A stretch of 64,000 nucleotides of DNA from UBA5109 sp964606735 (lineage in GTDB: Bacteria; Pseudomonadota; Gammaproteobacteria; Pseudomonadales; Pseudohongiellaceae), in NCBI GenBank assembly GCA_964606735.1, contig CAZSHI010000003.1, forward strand, positions 62,001 to 126,000. The letters run 5' to 3'. The translations under genes and the position numbers were made by a program. Under the pieces are notes generated by a model. That model saw only the letters and a program-made list of their open reading frames with translations, had not been told where the DNA came from and did not search any database. Position 1 is the first letter of the stretch. Each line of letters begins with the position of its first letter. Below, one piece after another: positions 1-8,493 of this stretch.

Positions 1-220
1 GCCTGACCGGCGCATCATTTCCCCGGCGATAGCCGGCACCATCGAGATTCAACAACAAGGTGCCATTCCAGTTGTCTGGCTTCATGGCAAGCCAGTAAGT
101 GCCATCGTCAAACTGACCGGAAATCTCATCTATCTGTGGCTGTGAAACAGCCGTAAATGAGCCGAACAGGCTGAACCCTGCAAATACTATAAACAGATAG
201 CTTTTGAAGTTGGTAAACAT
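1..220 (-). CDS. Secreted hypothetical protein, C-terminus cut by window edge
   Basis: The reading frame starts at an ATG (complement of 218-220) and runs off the left edge, giving 73 codons. It opens with a hydrophobic signal peptide (MFTNFKSYLFIVFAGFSLFG) and probable cleavage near SFTAVSQ. The visible mature part contains DGTYWLAMKPDNWNG followed by TLLLNLDGAGYRRGND. That is reminiscent of the N-terminal strands of secreted alpha/beta-hydrolase-like proteins, but no catalytic motif is visible. It is divergent from the cytochrome gene at 497, with about 275 bases between them. That it is a real gene is fairly sure; the hydrolase idea is weak inference. Confidence 0.6.
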   Translation of the reverse strand, partial: MFTNFKSYLFIVFAGFSLFGSFTAVSQPQIDEISGQFDDGTYWLAMKPDNWNGTLLLNLDGAGYRRGNDAPVR

Positions 221-496
221 AATGGCGGCCCTTTGAATCGTTATTTTTATGAAAAACTCATTATCCGGAAATAACGGTTATTTACCACGTCAGTACACGA
301 AAATATTTTCCTTACTGGGGTTTTTATTGCATCAGTTTAAAATACTTTCCCATTATAGGATTTGCCTATTGCCAGCCAGACTGGTTGCCTAGCCTCCTAT
401 AGTATTGCTATTCTGGGTCCGTAAGCAAAATGTCAGTCAATAACAAAAAAATGCTTGCCCTTTCTAAACTTACTTTTTAACAACGAATTGAAATTG

Positions 497-2035
497 ATGA
501 TGCTCAAGACAAATTCTGCTTACGGTAAAAGCAAACGAATCCTGTACAGCCTGAGTGCGGGCTTTCTGCTAGGTGGTCTGGTACTCAAAGGCATCGCACA
601 GACCGGTTCCGCTCTTCCTTCACAGTGGTGGTTTCCCGGGCAGGATGATCCGCTGCTGCCCAGCAAGTTCTATCCCAATGCCAGCGGTCTTTCCGAAGTC
701 ATCAATGTTGACGGCCCGATAATTACAGACGGACATCCCTTTTTTGAACCGATCGGCACGAATGGCCGGGCCTGCGTGACCTGCCATCAGCCTGCCGACA
801 GCATGAGTATCTCTGTCAGCAGCATTCAGCAGCGCTGGCAGGAAAGTGCCGGTAGCGACCCCCTGTTTGCCATGATTGATGGCGCCAACTGCCCGAACCT
901 GACTCCGCAAGATCCTGCCTCACACTCATTGTTGCTGGAAAAAGGCCTGTTTCGCATCGGGCTGCCCTGGCCACCGAATGACGATTACGGCAACCCGATT
1001 GAGCCGGAGTTCACCATAGAGGTGGTCAATGACCCAACCGGCTGCAATACCAGCCCGGAATACGGTCTTGACAGTGATACCCCCACGGTTTCTGTCTATC
1101 GACGACCACGCCCGGCAGCCAACCTGAAATATGTGGCCACCAGCGGCAATTTCTTCAACATCAAGACCGGTATGCCGCTGGCCCTCGATGTGGAAAGCGG
1201 CAGACGCTCCGGCATGAATATGATGTCTGATGCGCGGGCATCATCCCTGCGGGCGCAAATGCGAGAGGCTGCGGCCACCCATCTGCAGCTTGAACGTGCA
1301 CTGAGCGAAGAGGAAATGCAGCAGATCGAAGCCTTCGAACGGCAGGTTTATACCGCACAAAGCGTCGACAATATTGCCGGCAGCCTGAGCAGTGACGGCG
1401 CCAGTGCCGGCCCACAATCCCTGATTGATGGCCGGGTTGGTCTTGGTGATGATTTCCAGACCCCGGCCTTTGGTTATTTCGATGCCTGGCTGGACAATGA
1501 AAACTTTTCCACACTCACTGCCGAACAGCAGGCATTCAGGGAGTCAGTAAAACGCGGTAATGATATTTACATGAGCCGCACCTTCTGGATTTCCGACTCA
1601 ACCCATATCAATTCGATTGGCCTGGGAAACCCGCTGAAAAGAACTTGTGCCACCTGTCACAACATGCAAAACACCGGAATGGATCTGGCGCCGGGTTATG
1701 TTGATCTGGGAACCACAAATCTACCTAAGGCTAACAACATGCCTGATCTGCCACTGTTCAAACTGACCTGTGATGCCTTGGCACCGCCACATCCCTATCT
1801 GGGTCGGGAGATTTATACCTACGACCCGGGTCGGGCCCTGATATCAGGCGAATGTGCCGATATTGGTGCGATTACCATGCAGCAGATGCGAGGCCTGGCA
1901 GGCCGGGCACCGTATTTCTCCAACGGCTCGGCACAAAGCCTGCGCGAAATCATCGACTTCTATGACCGCCGCTACAACATCGGCTATACCGAACAGGAGC
2001 GGCAGGACCTGGTGAACTTCCTGAGCGTTCTATAA
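497..2035 (+). CDS. Two-haem periplasmic cytochrome c, CCP/MauG-like
   Basis: Predicted periplasmic electron-transfer protein of about 512 residues. A basic N-terminus and hydrophobic segment (LYSLSAGFLLGGLVLKG, then IAQ) form the signal peptide. Two haem-c sites are visible: CVTCH about 92 residues in and CATCH about 384 residues in, each opening its own cytochrome-like domain. The spacing resembles di-haem peroxidase/MauG-type proteins, but the exact subfamily and any peroxidase activity are inference. A TTG at 455 would add 14 residues ahead of the signal peptide. I prefer the ATG pair at 497/500, although no strong Shine-Dalgarno is visible. The secreted-protein gene at 2053 follows after 17 bases, so co-transcription is likely. 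The donor or acceptor is unknown. Confidence 0.8.
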   Translation: MMLKTNSAYGKSKRILYSLSAGFLLGGLVLKGIAQTGSALPSQWWFPGQDDPLLPSKFYPNASGLSEVINVDGPIITDGHPFFEPIGTNGRACVTCHQPADSMSISVSSIQQRWQESAGSDPLFAMIDGANCPNLTPQDPASHSLLLEKGLFRIGLPWPPNDDYGNPIEPEFTIEVVNDPTGCNTSPEYGLDSDTPTVSVYRRPRPAANLKYVATSGNFFNIKTGMPLALDVESGRRSGMNMMSDARASSLRAQMREAAATHLQLERALSEEEMQQIEAFERQVYTAQSVDNIAGSLSSDGASAGPQSLIDGRVGLGDDFQTPAFGYFDAWLDNENFSTLTAEQQAFRESVKRGNDIYMSRTFWISDSTHINSIGLGNPLKRTCATCHNMQNTGMDLAPGYVDLGTTNLPKANNMPDLPLFKLTCDALAPPHPYLGREIYTYDPGRALISGECADIGAITMQQMRGLAGRAPYFSNGSAQSLREIIDFYDRRYNIGYTEQERQDLVNFLSVL

Positions 2036-2052
2036 CAGAGCTTTAACTTATA

Positions 2053-2913
2053 ATGAAACTGATCCCTTTAACTATCATGAACAATACAGAATACTCCTCC
2101 TCACTCACCGGTCTCCTGGCTGCACTGCTGAGCTTTCACCTGTATGCGGCTGAAAGTGAGGCCCTGGTAGATTTTCCTGATAATACGGATGGCGAACCGA
2201 TCAGCTTTGTTTCCTGTCCGATTGTGCAGGACACCTATTCAGTTCCCTGCTGGTTGGCAAACTTCGAAGGTCAGAATTACTATCTCGGCATCACGCAGGA
2301 TATCGGTTCGTCCTTTCATCCTCCCCAGTTAAAGCACAAGGTACTGGTAGAGGGCCGACTACTTGCTGGCGAAAGTCTCTGTGGTGCCCAGGTCATTCAT
2401 CCGGTGAAAATTTCGGTCCTGCCGGAACTCAGTCCGGAATGTAATACCATCCTGCCGCAGATAACGGGTATTGAACCACCACCGCATGTGCGGGGACCCG
2501 GCCCCTCAAACCGTGGACTGGAACCCAGGGAGCGTGCTGAATCGCCAGCGGCGCCACAGCCTCCTTTCCAGGCCAGAACTTTCACGGTGCCGTTCACTTT
2601 TGACAGCCCGTATATGGTCACACGTCAGACTGGCATCATCAGCCAGGCTATCCGTTATGCCGGACAAGTCGATGCCGAACGGATCGAAGTCACCATCAAT
2701 CGCGGCGCCAACCTCTTATCGGATGGCAGCCATATCGTGGAATCCAACATGGTCATTGATGAGCGCTCCAGACGATTTCTCACCATTTTCAAAGAAGCCG
2801 GCTTTCGGGATGAGCAGATCAGTATTCGTGCCGACTACACAGAGCGTCGTGGCAGCGGTGTCGATGACGATCAGCTGCGTAATGTGGATATTACTGTGCA
2901 TCCTGGCAATTAA
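2053..2913 (+). CDS. Secreted hypothetical protein partnered with cytochrome
   Basis: A 286-residue protein of no family I recognise. After a short N-terminal stretch there is a hydrophobic signal (LTGLLAALLSFHLYA). The mature region has several Cys residues (FVSCP, VPCW, SLCGA, SPEC) that could form disulfides. A Pro-rich linker follows near residues 140-175. The C-terminal 100 residues (about 185-286) read ITINR-like with alternating strands and end in DVTVHP-type segments, loosely like an OmpA-type peptidoglycan-binding domain. The start may instead be the ATG at 2089, which sits closer to the signal peptide. It lies 17 bases after the di-haem cytochrome gene, so it may be an accessory or maturation partner; this is inference from position only. 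Confidence 0.65.
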   Translation: MKLIPLTIMNNTEYSSSLTGLLAALLSFHLYAAESEALVDFPDNTDGEPISFVSCPIVQDTYSVPCWLANFEGQNYYLGITQDIGSSFHPPQLKHKVLVEGRLLAGESLCGAQVIHPVKISVLPELSPECNTILPQITGIEPPPHVRGPGPSNRGLEPRERAESPAAPQPPFQARTFTVPFTFDSPYMVTRQTGIISQAIRYAGQVDAERIEVTINRGANLLSDGSHIVESNMVIDERSRRFLTIFKEAGFRDEQISIRADYTERRGSGVDDDQLRNVDITVHPGN

Positions 2914-3116
2914 ACCGTAACAAGTGTCCAATCGAATCCTGAATGCTAGTTTTGCACTTACTCCTGCAATATTTTTTGCTCATAAATAGATGGCCACAAG
3001 AATAAAAAGCTCGCTCTCCCCCCCCTAGATAAAAAGTTTGATTAAAAAAAAAGCACTTTTTGACCACTTATATTGATAAGGTGGCAATGACAGATTTGTT
3101 ATCTGATTGATGAATC

Positions 3117-4490
3117 CTACAAGCGTAGAATTGTTTGCACATAGGAGTAATGGCTGTCGCCCTTACCAACAAGATCCATGTAAGTACCTGCATTAAGCCA
3201 GGTATAGCCCCCCTCAAGTGTTAATTTTCCATCCCAGACATGCAAGCGTAAGCGGGTTTCAAGCTGGGTCCCTACATAGTCTTCACCAAGACTACCGGGG
3301 TGACGATAACGCGTGGTTTTCCAGCCTTGTGCTTCAGCTGCCAAAGAGTAACGCTGGAGTTTTACAAAGGCGTCGATATTCTCGCGAGGAGCCAGATTTA
3401 GCAGCAGGCCCGGGGTATCAATATTGTTACGAACAAAGGCTCGGTAGGTCCCAGTAGGGCCATACTCCGGTCGTGGTACACCATAAAGGGAGTCAAAGCT
3501 GTTATTATCGCCATCCATTGGATTTTTATCCCCACTAGCATAGTCATAGATGAAACTGAGCTGAGGTCGCCAGGTAGCATCAAAGCTATAACCAAGCTCC
3601 AGATGGGTAAACCTGGCCTGATGTTTTCTCAGTGGTGAAAGCACATCAAGGGCAGGTGCATCACCAAACTGAATCAGATTATCAATTTCATAATGCCAGC
3701 GTGAAAGTTGCGGTCGACGAAAAAATCGCGCTCCAGCGGTGAGGATATTGAGTCTTTGATTGGCAGGCTGGTCGCGATTTTCATCAAGCCCATACACATA
3801 GAGCTCAAACATATCCGGTATTTTAGCCAGCCTGGCAGTATAAATGCCGCCCCAAAAAATCTGGTTGCCGGGCTCGTTATCCAAAAGGGGTTTATTATCC
3901 AGCGGATCACCGGAGAATCGTCTGACTGTGGGTAGCGAATAAAACAGTTCGACACTCATGTCTCCCTTTTCCAGCATGGCATGTATCCCGGAAAAAGCGT
4001 TGATCGTGTTTCGATAGCGGTTGCGTGCCACCAGCCGCCGCGCACCCTGATCCATGGTAAAACGACCAATTTTGAAGAAACCCTCATCGCCTTCACTGAA
4101 TACATCTCTTAGCGGTACTGTCAAATTGAGCTGCAGTATGTCAAGAGGATTGGTAATGGTACCGTCCAGAGGCGTAGCGCTGTCGCTAAAATAAGTACGC
4201 ATATCGGCCAGCTCACCTGTAAAGATGAAATTCTTAAACTCAGCTTCCATTTTCAAGAGGTGACGCCATTCCAGCGTTTGGTCGCTGCCATCAAGCCCGG
4301 CACGAAATTGTCCTTCCAGATTCTGCATCCTCGTTTGTTGCTCGAATTCAAAATTCAGCCAGTCTGGTAGTTCTGGGTCCTGTTGTGCATGCAGACCAGA
4401 GGTAAAGACAGCCAAGGGGAAGCTAATGACTGAAACAATTCGAAGAGTCAAACGGTGATTAATCTGAAAAATAGTGCGGGGCGATAGCAT
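3117..4490 (-). CDS. Alginate-export-type outer-membrane porin
   Basis: A 457-residue outer-membrane beta-barrel protein. The N-terminus has a signal peptide (VISFPLAVFTSGLHA) cleaved before QQDPELPDW. The rest alternates short amphipathic strands with charged loops and aromatic girdle residues. The opening (EFEQQTRMQNLEGQFRAG), the segment FFKIGRFTMDQGARRLVAR and the final GGYTWLNAG strand are typical of the AlgE-like alginate export family (known family trait). The last residues are TILRL rather than the usual terminal Phe. The transported substrate is unknown and no polysaccharide synthesis gene lies nearby. It is convergent with the cytochrome pair, separated by about 200 AT-rich bases. 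Confidence 0.8.
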   Translation of the reverse strand: MLSPRTIFQINHRLTLRIVSVISFPLAVFTSGLHAQQDPELPDWLNFEFEQQTRMQNLEGQFRAGLDGSDQTLEWRHLLKMEAEFKNFIFTGELADMRTYFSDSATPLDGTITNPLDILQLNLTVPLRDVFSEGDEGFFKIGRFTMDQGARRLVARNRYRNTINAFSGIHAMLEKGDMSVELFYSLPTVRRFSGDPLDNKPLLDNEPGNQIFWGGIYTARLAKIPDMFELYVYGLDENRDQPANQRLNILTAGARFFRRPQLSRWHYEIDNLIQFGDAPALDVLSPLRKHQARFTHLELGYSFDATWRPQLSFIYDYASGDKNPMDGDNNSFDSLYGVPRPEYGPTGTYRAFVRNNIDTPGLLLNLAPRENIDAFVKLQRYSLAAEAQGWKTTRYRHPGSLGEDYVGTQLETRLRLHVWDGKLTLEGGYTWLNAGTYMDLVGKGDSHYSYVQTILRL

Positions 4491-4537
4491 AAGTCACTGG
4501 ATATCTTATAATCATCAGACCCATCATAGGCCATTTG

Positions 4538-5005
4538 TCACTTTTTATACCAGTCAGGTGGGGAGCGCTTAGTCCATGTGGCAAATCTTGATTTCTCACC
4601 AATATAAAAATCTCTGTAGGCTTTTACCGGATCGCCCGCCACTTTATATTTATCAGGCATTGCCTGAGGAAACTCAGTCAGTCCTTTATTATCAAAAGTT
4701 ACTTCTTCAATATTTTTCAATATAGAGATTGAGGCATGATCACTGCTTCTATCAAAACGCCAACAGAACTCTTTGTTTAGAGCATGAGCAAGTTCCGCCA
4801 GCCAGCGAAAATTATCCAGAGATTCCTCAGCCCATAGAACAGAAGGATGTTTAACATGGGTTGATTTGTATGGTGTCGTAAAACCTTTCTTGTTAAGCGC
4901 TGTACACAGAATTTGTGTACTTTCCAGTATCATTTTCCCTACATGTTGATCACAATGATACCTTGCGCATGCCTCTATATTTGTATCAAGGATAAATATA
5001 TTCAT
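4538..5005 (-). CDS. Phage-type conserved hypothetical protein
   Basis: A 155-residue cytoplasmic protein of a family common in large tailed phages and scattered through bacteria (from memory; function not established). Visible conserved blocks are MNIFILDTNIEACARYHCDQ, HVGKMILESTQILC, HPSVLWAEESLDNFRWL, LTEFPQAMPDKYKV, PVKAYRDFYIGEK and the closing WTKRSPPDWY. His, Cys and acidic residues cluster in the first 30 positions and could be an active or metal site. The gene is noticeably AT-richer than the genes on either side, and its codon choice differs, which fits horizontal acquisition. It stands alone between the porin and the ABC-F gene; no phage structural genes are adjacent. Confidence 0.7.
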   Translation of the reverse strand: MNIFILDTNIEACARYHCDQHVGKMILESTQILCTALNKKGFTTPYKSTHVKHPSVLWAEESLDNFRWLAELAHALNKEFCWRFDRSSDHASISILKNIEEVTFDNKGLTEFPQAMPDKYKVAGDPVKAYRDFYIGEKSRFATWTKRSPPDWYKK

Positions 5006-5090
5006 ATATGTTTTGCTTTTACTGAAAACTGTTTAGTTTCACATAGGGTATATAGGGATGTTCCACTTCCGGCCGAAAGCAGACATCCGA

Positions 5091-6965
5091 CTAATCCTCC
5101 AGCGCTTCACTGGCGCTTAGCCATTGTTCTTCCAGTTTGCTGATCTCTGCCATCAGCTGACCGCGCTCCTGCAGCAAATCGCCGAGCTCCTGTTTACGTG
5201 CATCCTCATAAATTGCTGCATCCTGCAGCTGCTGCTCGATCTGGCTCAGCCTGTCCTGTTGTAACTGCAGACTTTTTTCCAGTTTCGAGATCTGCTCACG
5301 CAGGGATTTTTGCGCCTGTCGCTTTAATGCTGCTTCCTGCCTGAGTTCTTTTTTGCTGGCTTTAACTTGCTTTTGTTGAGTGTGCTTTGATTCCCGCGCC
5401 TCACTGCTTAACAAGAGCCGTTCATAATCATCCAGATCGCCCTCGAAGAATTCCAACTTGCCATCCTTGACCAGCAAAAACTGATCAACCGTATTGGCTA
5501 ATAGATGCCGGTCATGGGAAACCAGTATCAGGGCACCGGAAAATTCCTGTAGCCCAATGGTCAGGCTATGGCACATTTCAAGATCAAGATGGTTGGTCGG
5601 CTCATCCAGCAGAAGCAGATTCGGTTTTTGCCAGACCACCAAGGCCAGTGCCAGACGCGACTTCTCACCACCGGAAAAATGTGTGATCGACTCGCCTGCC
5701 CTGTCGCCCTGAAAGTCGAAACCTCCCAGAAAATTTCTGATGTCCTGTTCACGGGCTTTTGCATCGAGCGTCCGAATCAACTGCAAGGGTGTGGCAGACT
5801 GATCCAGTTCATCGACCTGATGCTGGGCGAAATAAGCCACCTGCAGATGATCCGAGCGATTGATCTCACCGGACATTAGGGGCAACTTGCCAGCCAGTGT
5901 TTTCAGCAGGGTGGATTTACCCTGGCCGTTCTTTCCCAATAAACCAATACGTGCTTGGGCATTTATGTTCATGGAAAAATTCTGAATCAAAGGCTGTCCG
6001 TAACCAATGGCAATTTCTTTGCAATTCAGCAGAGTAGCCGGCTGTTTTAGCGGTTCCAGAAAATGGAAATTAAAGGGGGAATCAATATGCGCCGGCGCTA
6101 TATCCACCATACGTGTTAGCTCTTTCAGGCGACTCTGGGCCTGTCGGGCTTTGGATGCTTTGGCACGAAAGCGTCTGACAAAATCTTCAATTTCCTGCTT
6201 GCGGCGCTGCTGTTTCTCATATTCAGCCTGCAGTCGTGCCTGTCTTTCGGCTTTCTGTCGTTCGTAGTCGCTGTAATTACCCTTGTACAGCATGAGTTTT
6301 TTATTCTCGAAACTGACAATGTGACTCACCACCGTATCCAGGAAGCTGCGATCATGTGAAACCAGCAACAGAGTTCCCGGATAACGCAGGAGCCATTGCT
6401 GCAACCAGAAAGTCGCTTCCAGATCCAGATGGTTTGTTGGTTCATCGAGTAGAAGCAGATCCGAGGGCGTCATCAGTGCCTGTGCCAGATTCAGACGTAT
6501 GCGCCAGCCTCCAGAAAACGCCCGAACAGGGCGCTGAAAATCTTCCGGCGGGAAACCCAGGCCAGAGAGTAGTTGCTCGGCCCGATTACGGATGGTCCAA
6601 CCCTGGTGCAGGTCCATATCTCCATGCAGGCGTGCCAGTGTCGCATCATCCTGAGCCTGTTCAGCAGCGGCCAGTTGTTTTTCGATGTAGCGAAACTGAG
6701 CATCTCCGTCAATCACATAGTCCAGCGCAGAGCTGTCACTGGCAGCCGTTTCCTGCCGCATCTGGGCCTTGCGCAATTCGGCGGGAAAATCCAGCTCACC
6801 GGCATCCGCAGATAGCTCTCCCATCAATAGGCGGAACAGGCTGGTTTTACCGGTACCATTGCGCCCGATGATGCCAACTTTCTGGCCGGTATAAACGTTC
6901 AGATCGGCCTGATCGAGCAAGAGCTGGGCACCCCGACGCAGGGAAATTTGTTGCAAGGAAATCAT
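5091..6965 (-). CDS. yheS: ABC-F ATPase, YheS type
   Basis: A 624-residue soluble protein with two ABC nucleotide-binding domains and no membrane segment. Domain 1 (about 1-245) has Walker A GRNGTGKTS, signature FSGGWRIRL and Walker B LLLLDEPTNHLD. The inter-domain linker (about 245-310) contains the arginine/lysine-rich FRAKASKARQAQSRLK. Domain 2 (about 315-540) has Walker A GKNGQGKST, signature FSGGEKSRL and a second LLLLDEPTNHLD. The C-terminal 85 residues form a charged coiled coil. This order and length match YheS/Uup-type ABC-F proteins, which act on the ribosome (family knowledge). Closest recognisable match is YheS. It is likely monocistronic. Confidence 0.93.
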   Translation of the reverse strand: MISLQQISLRRGAQLLLDQADLNVYTGQKVGIIGRNGTGKTSLFRLLMGELSADAGELDFPAELRKAQMRQETAASDSSALDYVIDGDAQFRYIEKQLAAAEQAQDDATLARLHGDMDLHQGWTIRNRAEQLLSGLGFPPEDFQRPVRAFSGGWRIRLNLAQALMTPSDLLLLDEPTNHLDLEATFWLQQWLLRYPGTLLLVSHDRSFLDTVVSHIVSFENKKLMLYKGNYSDYERQKAERQARLQAEYEKQQRRKQEIEDFVRRFRAKASKARQAQSRLKELTRMVDIAPAHIDSPFNFHFLEPLKQPATLLNCKEIAIGYGQPLIQNFSMNINAQARIGLLGKNGQGKSTLLKTLAGKLPLMSGEINRSDHLQVAYFAQHQVDELDQSATPLQLIRTLDAKAREQDIRNFLGGFDFQGDRAGESITHFSGGEKSRLALALVVWQKPNLLLLDEPTNHLDLEMCHSLTIGLQEFSGALILVSHDRHLLANTVDQFLLVKDGKLEFFEGDLDDYERLLLSSEARESKHTQQKQVKASKKELRQEAALKRQAQKSLREQISKLEKSLQLQQDRLSQIEQQLQDAAIYEDARKQELGDLLQERGQLMAEISKLEEQWLSASEALED

Positions 6966-7010
6966 AGGGAATGACGCAAATCAGGAACAGCCTGGTTAAC
7001 GGCAGATTGT

Positions 7011-7964
7011 TTATTGCAGCAGGTAGACTGACACCTCTCCAGATAGCGATGACGGCAGCAGTGCACCATCACCACCAATACTCAGCTGATGGCCAAAGGC
7101 TTCCACTTTACCCACAAAACTGCCATCGTGCAGGTCAATCTGCAGTATAACTGACTCAGCCATCGACACGCCACGCGGCTCGGCACTCAGATACAGCTTG
7201 CCGTCCGGCGCAAAATCGATACTGATGGGACGTCCGCTGTAATCCCATTGTTTGATGAATTCACCCTGCGGGGTAAAGATCTGGATACGGCCGTTTTCCC
7301 GATCAGCCACATAAACGGTACCGTCAGGCGCCACTGCCAAACTGTGCGGTAAATTGAATTCCCCGGCTTGGGTGCCCCGCTGACCCCATTCACGCAGCTT
7401 GTTGCCTTCAGCATCAAAGACCACGATTCGGCCATTCGCGTAGCCATCTGCGACATAAATCAGACCATCCGGTCCAAATGCAATATCCGCCGTGCCACGT
7501 TGAATGCGGCTGATATCCGGCACTTCTCCAACACTGATTTGCATCAGCTGTTCACCCTGAGGTGAAAATTTATAAATCAATGAGGTCGTGGCATCGACTG
7601 TCCAGACATTACCCTCAGGATCCAGGCGCACGCTGTGCGGGTAAGCAAAAAGCCCACCACCGAATGTACGCAGTACATTGCCCTGACGATCAATCACCAC
7701 CACCGGGTCATAGTCAGTATTGCGCTGGAACAGATACAGATTGCCCTGGGCATCACCGGCAACGGCAGAGATGCGTTCCAGCGCCATCGGCGGGTTCAGA
7801 CTGATATCGATGCGCTGCACCGGCAAGGTTGGCGTCGCTGCCACCGCCGCACGATAAATATAGTCATTACCGTCATCCGGCCCGAAGATTTCATCATCAA
7901 CCTGGGCGCTCACCAGGCAGGGCAATAAGCCCAGCAGCAAACAACAGACTTTATTTTTCAGCAT
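7011..7964 (-). CDS. Secreted NHL-repeat beta-propeller protein
   Basis: A secreted protein of about 317 residues. The signal peptide is MLKNKVCCLLLGLLPCLVSA. The mature part carries about six NHL-like repeats with patterns such as FAYPHSVRLDPEGNVWTVD, ADIAFGPDGLIYVADGYANG and FNLPHSLAVAPDGTVYVADR. These repeats form a beta-propeller, usually a binding scaffold (known of the fold); the ligand is unknown. The longer frame begins at 8003, but I chose the second of two adjacent ATGs (complement of 7962-7964). It is preceded by AGG six bases upstream and places the signal peptide at the N-terminus. The last residues (SGEVSVYLLQ) complete a blade. It is divergent from the small gene at 8122. Confidence 0.8.
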   Translation of the reverse strand: MLKNKVCCLLLGLLPCLVSAQVDDEIFGPDDGNDYIYRAAVAATPTLPVQRIDISLNPPMALERISAVAGDAQGNLYLFQRNTDYDPVVVIDRQGNVLRTFGGGLFAYPHSVRLDPEGNVWTVDATTSLIYKFSPQGEQLMQISVGEVPDISRIQRGTADIAFGPDGLIYVADGYANGRIVVFDAEGNKLREWGQRGTQAGEFNLPHSLAVAPDGTVYVADRENGRIQIFTPQGEFIKQWDYSGRPISIDFAPDGKLYLSAEPRGVSMAESVILQIDLHDGSFVGKVEAFGHQLSIGGDGALLPSSLSGEVSVYLLQ

Positions 7965-8121
7965 CATTTTCCTATCACTCGCGGCACAAAATCGATGCGC
8001 CATACTATCCCGCCTGCCAGTTGGCTGTCTAATCTTGCTGGCATGATTTAAGCCAAGTCAGACTTGAATATTTGAACTGCGCAACCATATTAATGCTAAG
8101 AAACCTAGGTACAGGTGGACC

Positions 8122-8313
8122 ATGACTCGTAACGAAAATTTTTATCAGTTTCAGGAAGCCCTTAATCAGCAGCTGTCTCAAATCCAGCAGCTGACAGAGC
8201 TGTCTCATGCCACAAAAGATGAGGATGTCCTCAATGACATCCGCTTTCACCTGCATGTGGAAGAAGGCAAACTCAAACTGATGCTGAGCAAGTACAAACA
8301 CTACCTCCATTAA
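8122..8313 (+). CDS. 63-residue conserved-looking small protein
   Basis: A short, probably cytoplasmic protein, mostly helical, with the sequence features MTRNENFYQFQEALNQQL and a C-terminal KLKLMLSKYKHYLH. It has no Cys, no signal and no membrane segment. An AGGTGG ribosome-binding site lies 5 bases before the ATG, which strongly supports a real start despite the small size. I do not recognise the family. It sits alone between two divergent or codirectional secreted-protein genes and may be a small regulatory or adaptor protein; that is a guess. Confidence 0.65.
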   Translation: MTRNENFYQFQEALNQQLSQIQQLTELSHATKDEDVLNDIRFHLHVEEGKLKLMLSKYKHYLH

Positions 8314-8493
8314 GTTAACCGCAAGCCTGCCCTGCTCATGAACAGTATTTGTGGCGGCCAAATCCTGTAATCAATGAGGAAATCACGCTCAGGTACCTGA
8401 CATACCCTTACAGCGAAACTACAATAGCACCTGAAATTTTCATGCCATCCCTTTGTTCCACGCATATGGCGAAAAAAATCGGAGAGCTGTCCG

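Noticed and set aside
2471..2920. Overlapping plus-strand frame inside the secreted-protein gene.
   Set aside because: It begins in mid-gene, is rich in Arg, Ser and Pro as shadows are, and has no ribosome-binding site; the 2053 frame has a signal peptide.
3018..3058. C-run and A-run with a loose AAAAAGT/ACTTTTT inverted repeat after the porin gene.
   Set aside because: The loop is too long and the stem too AT-rich to call a terminator with confidence.
6356..6871. Long open frame on the plus strand inside the ABC-F gene.
   Set aside because: It is the antisense shadow of a clear two-domain ATPase, with no family pattern of its own. The same applies to other long antisense frames, such as 22791-23558, 33801-34379 and 46642-47286.
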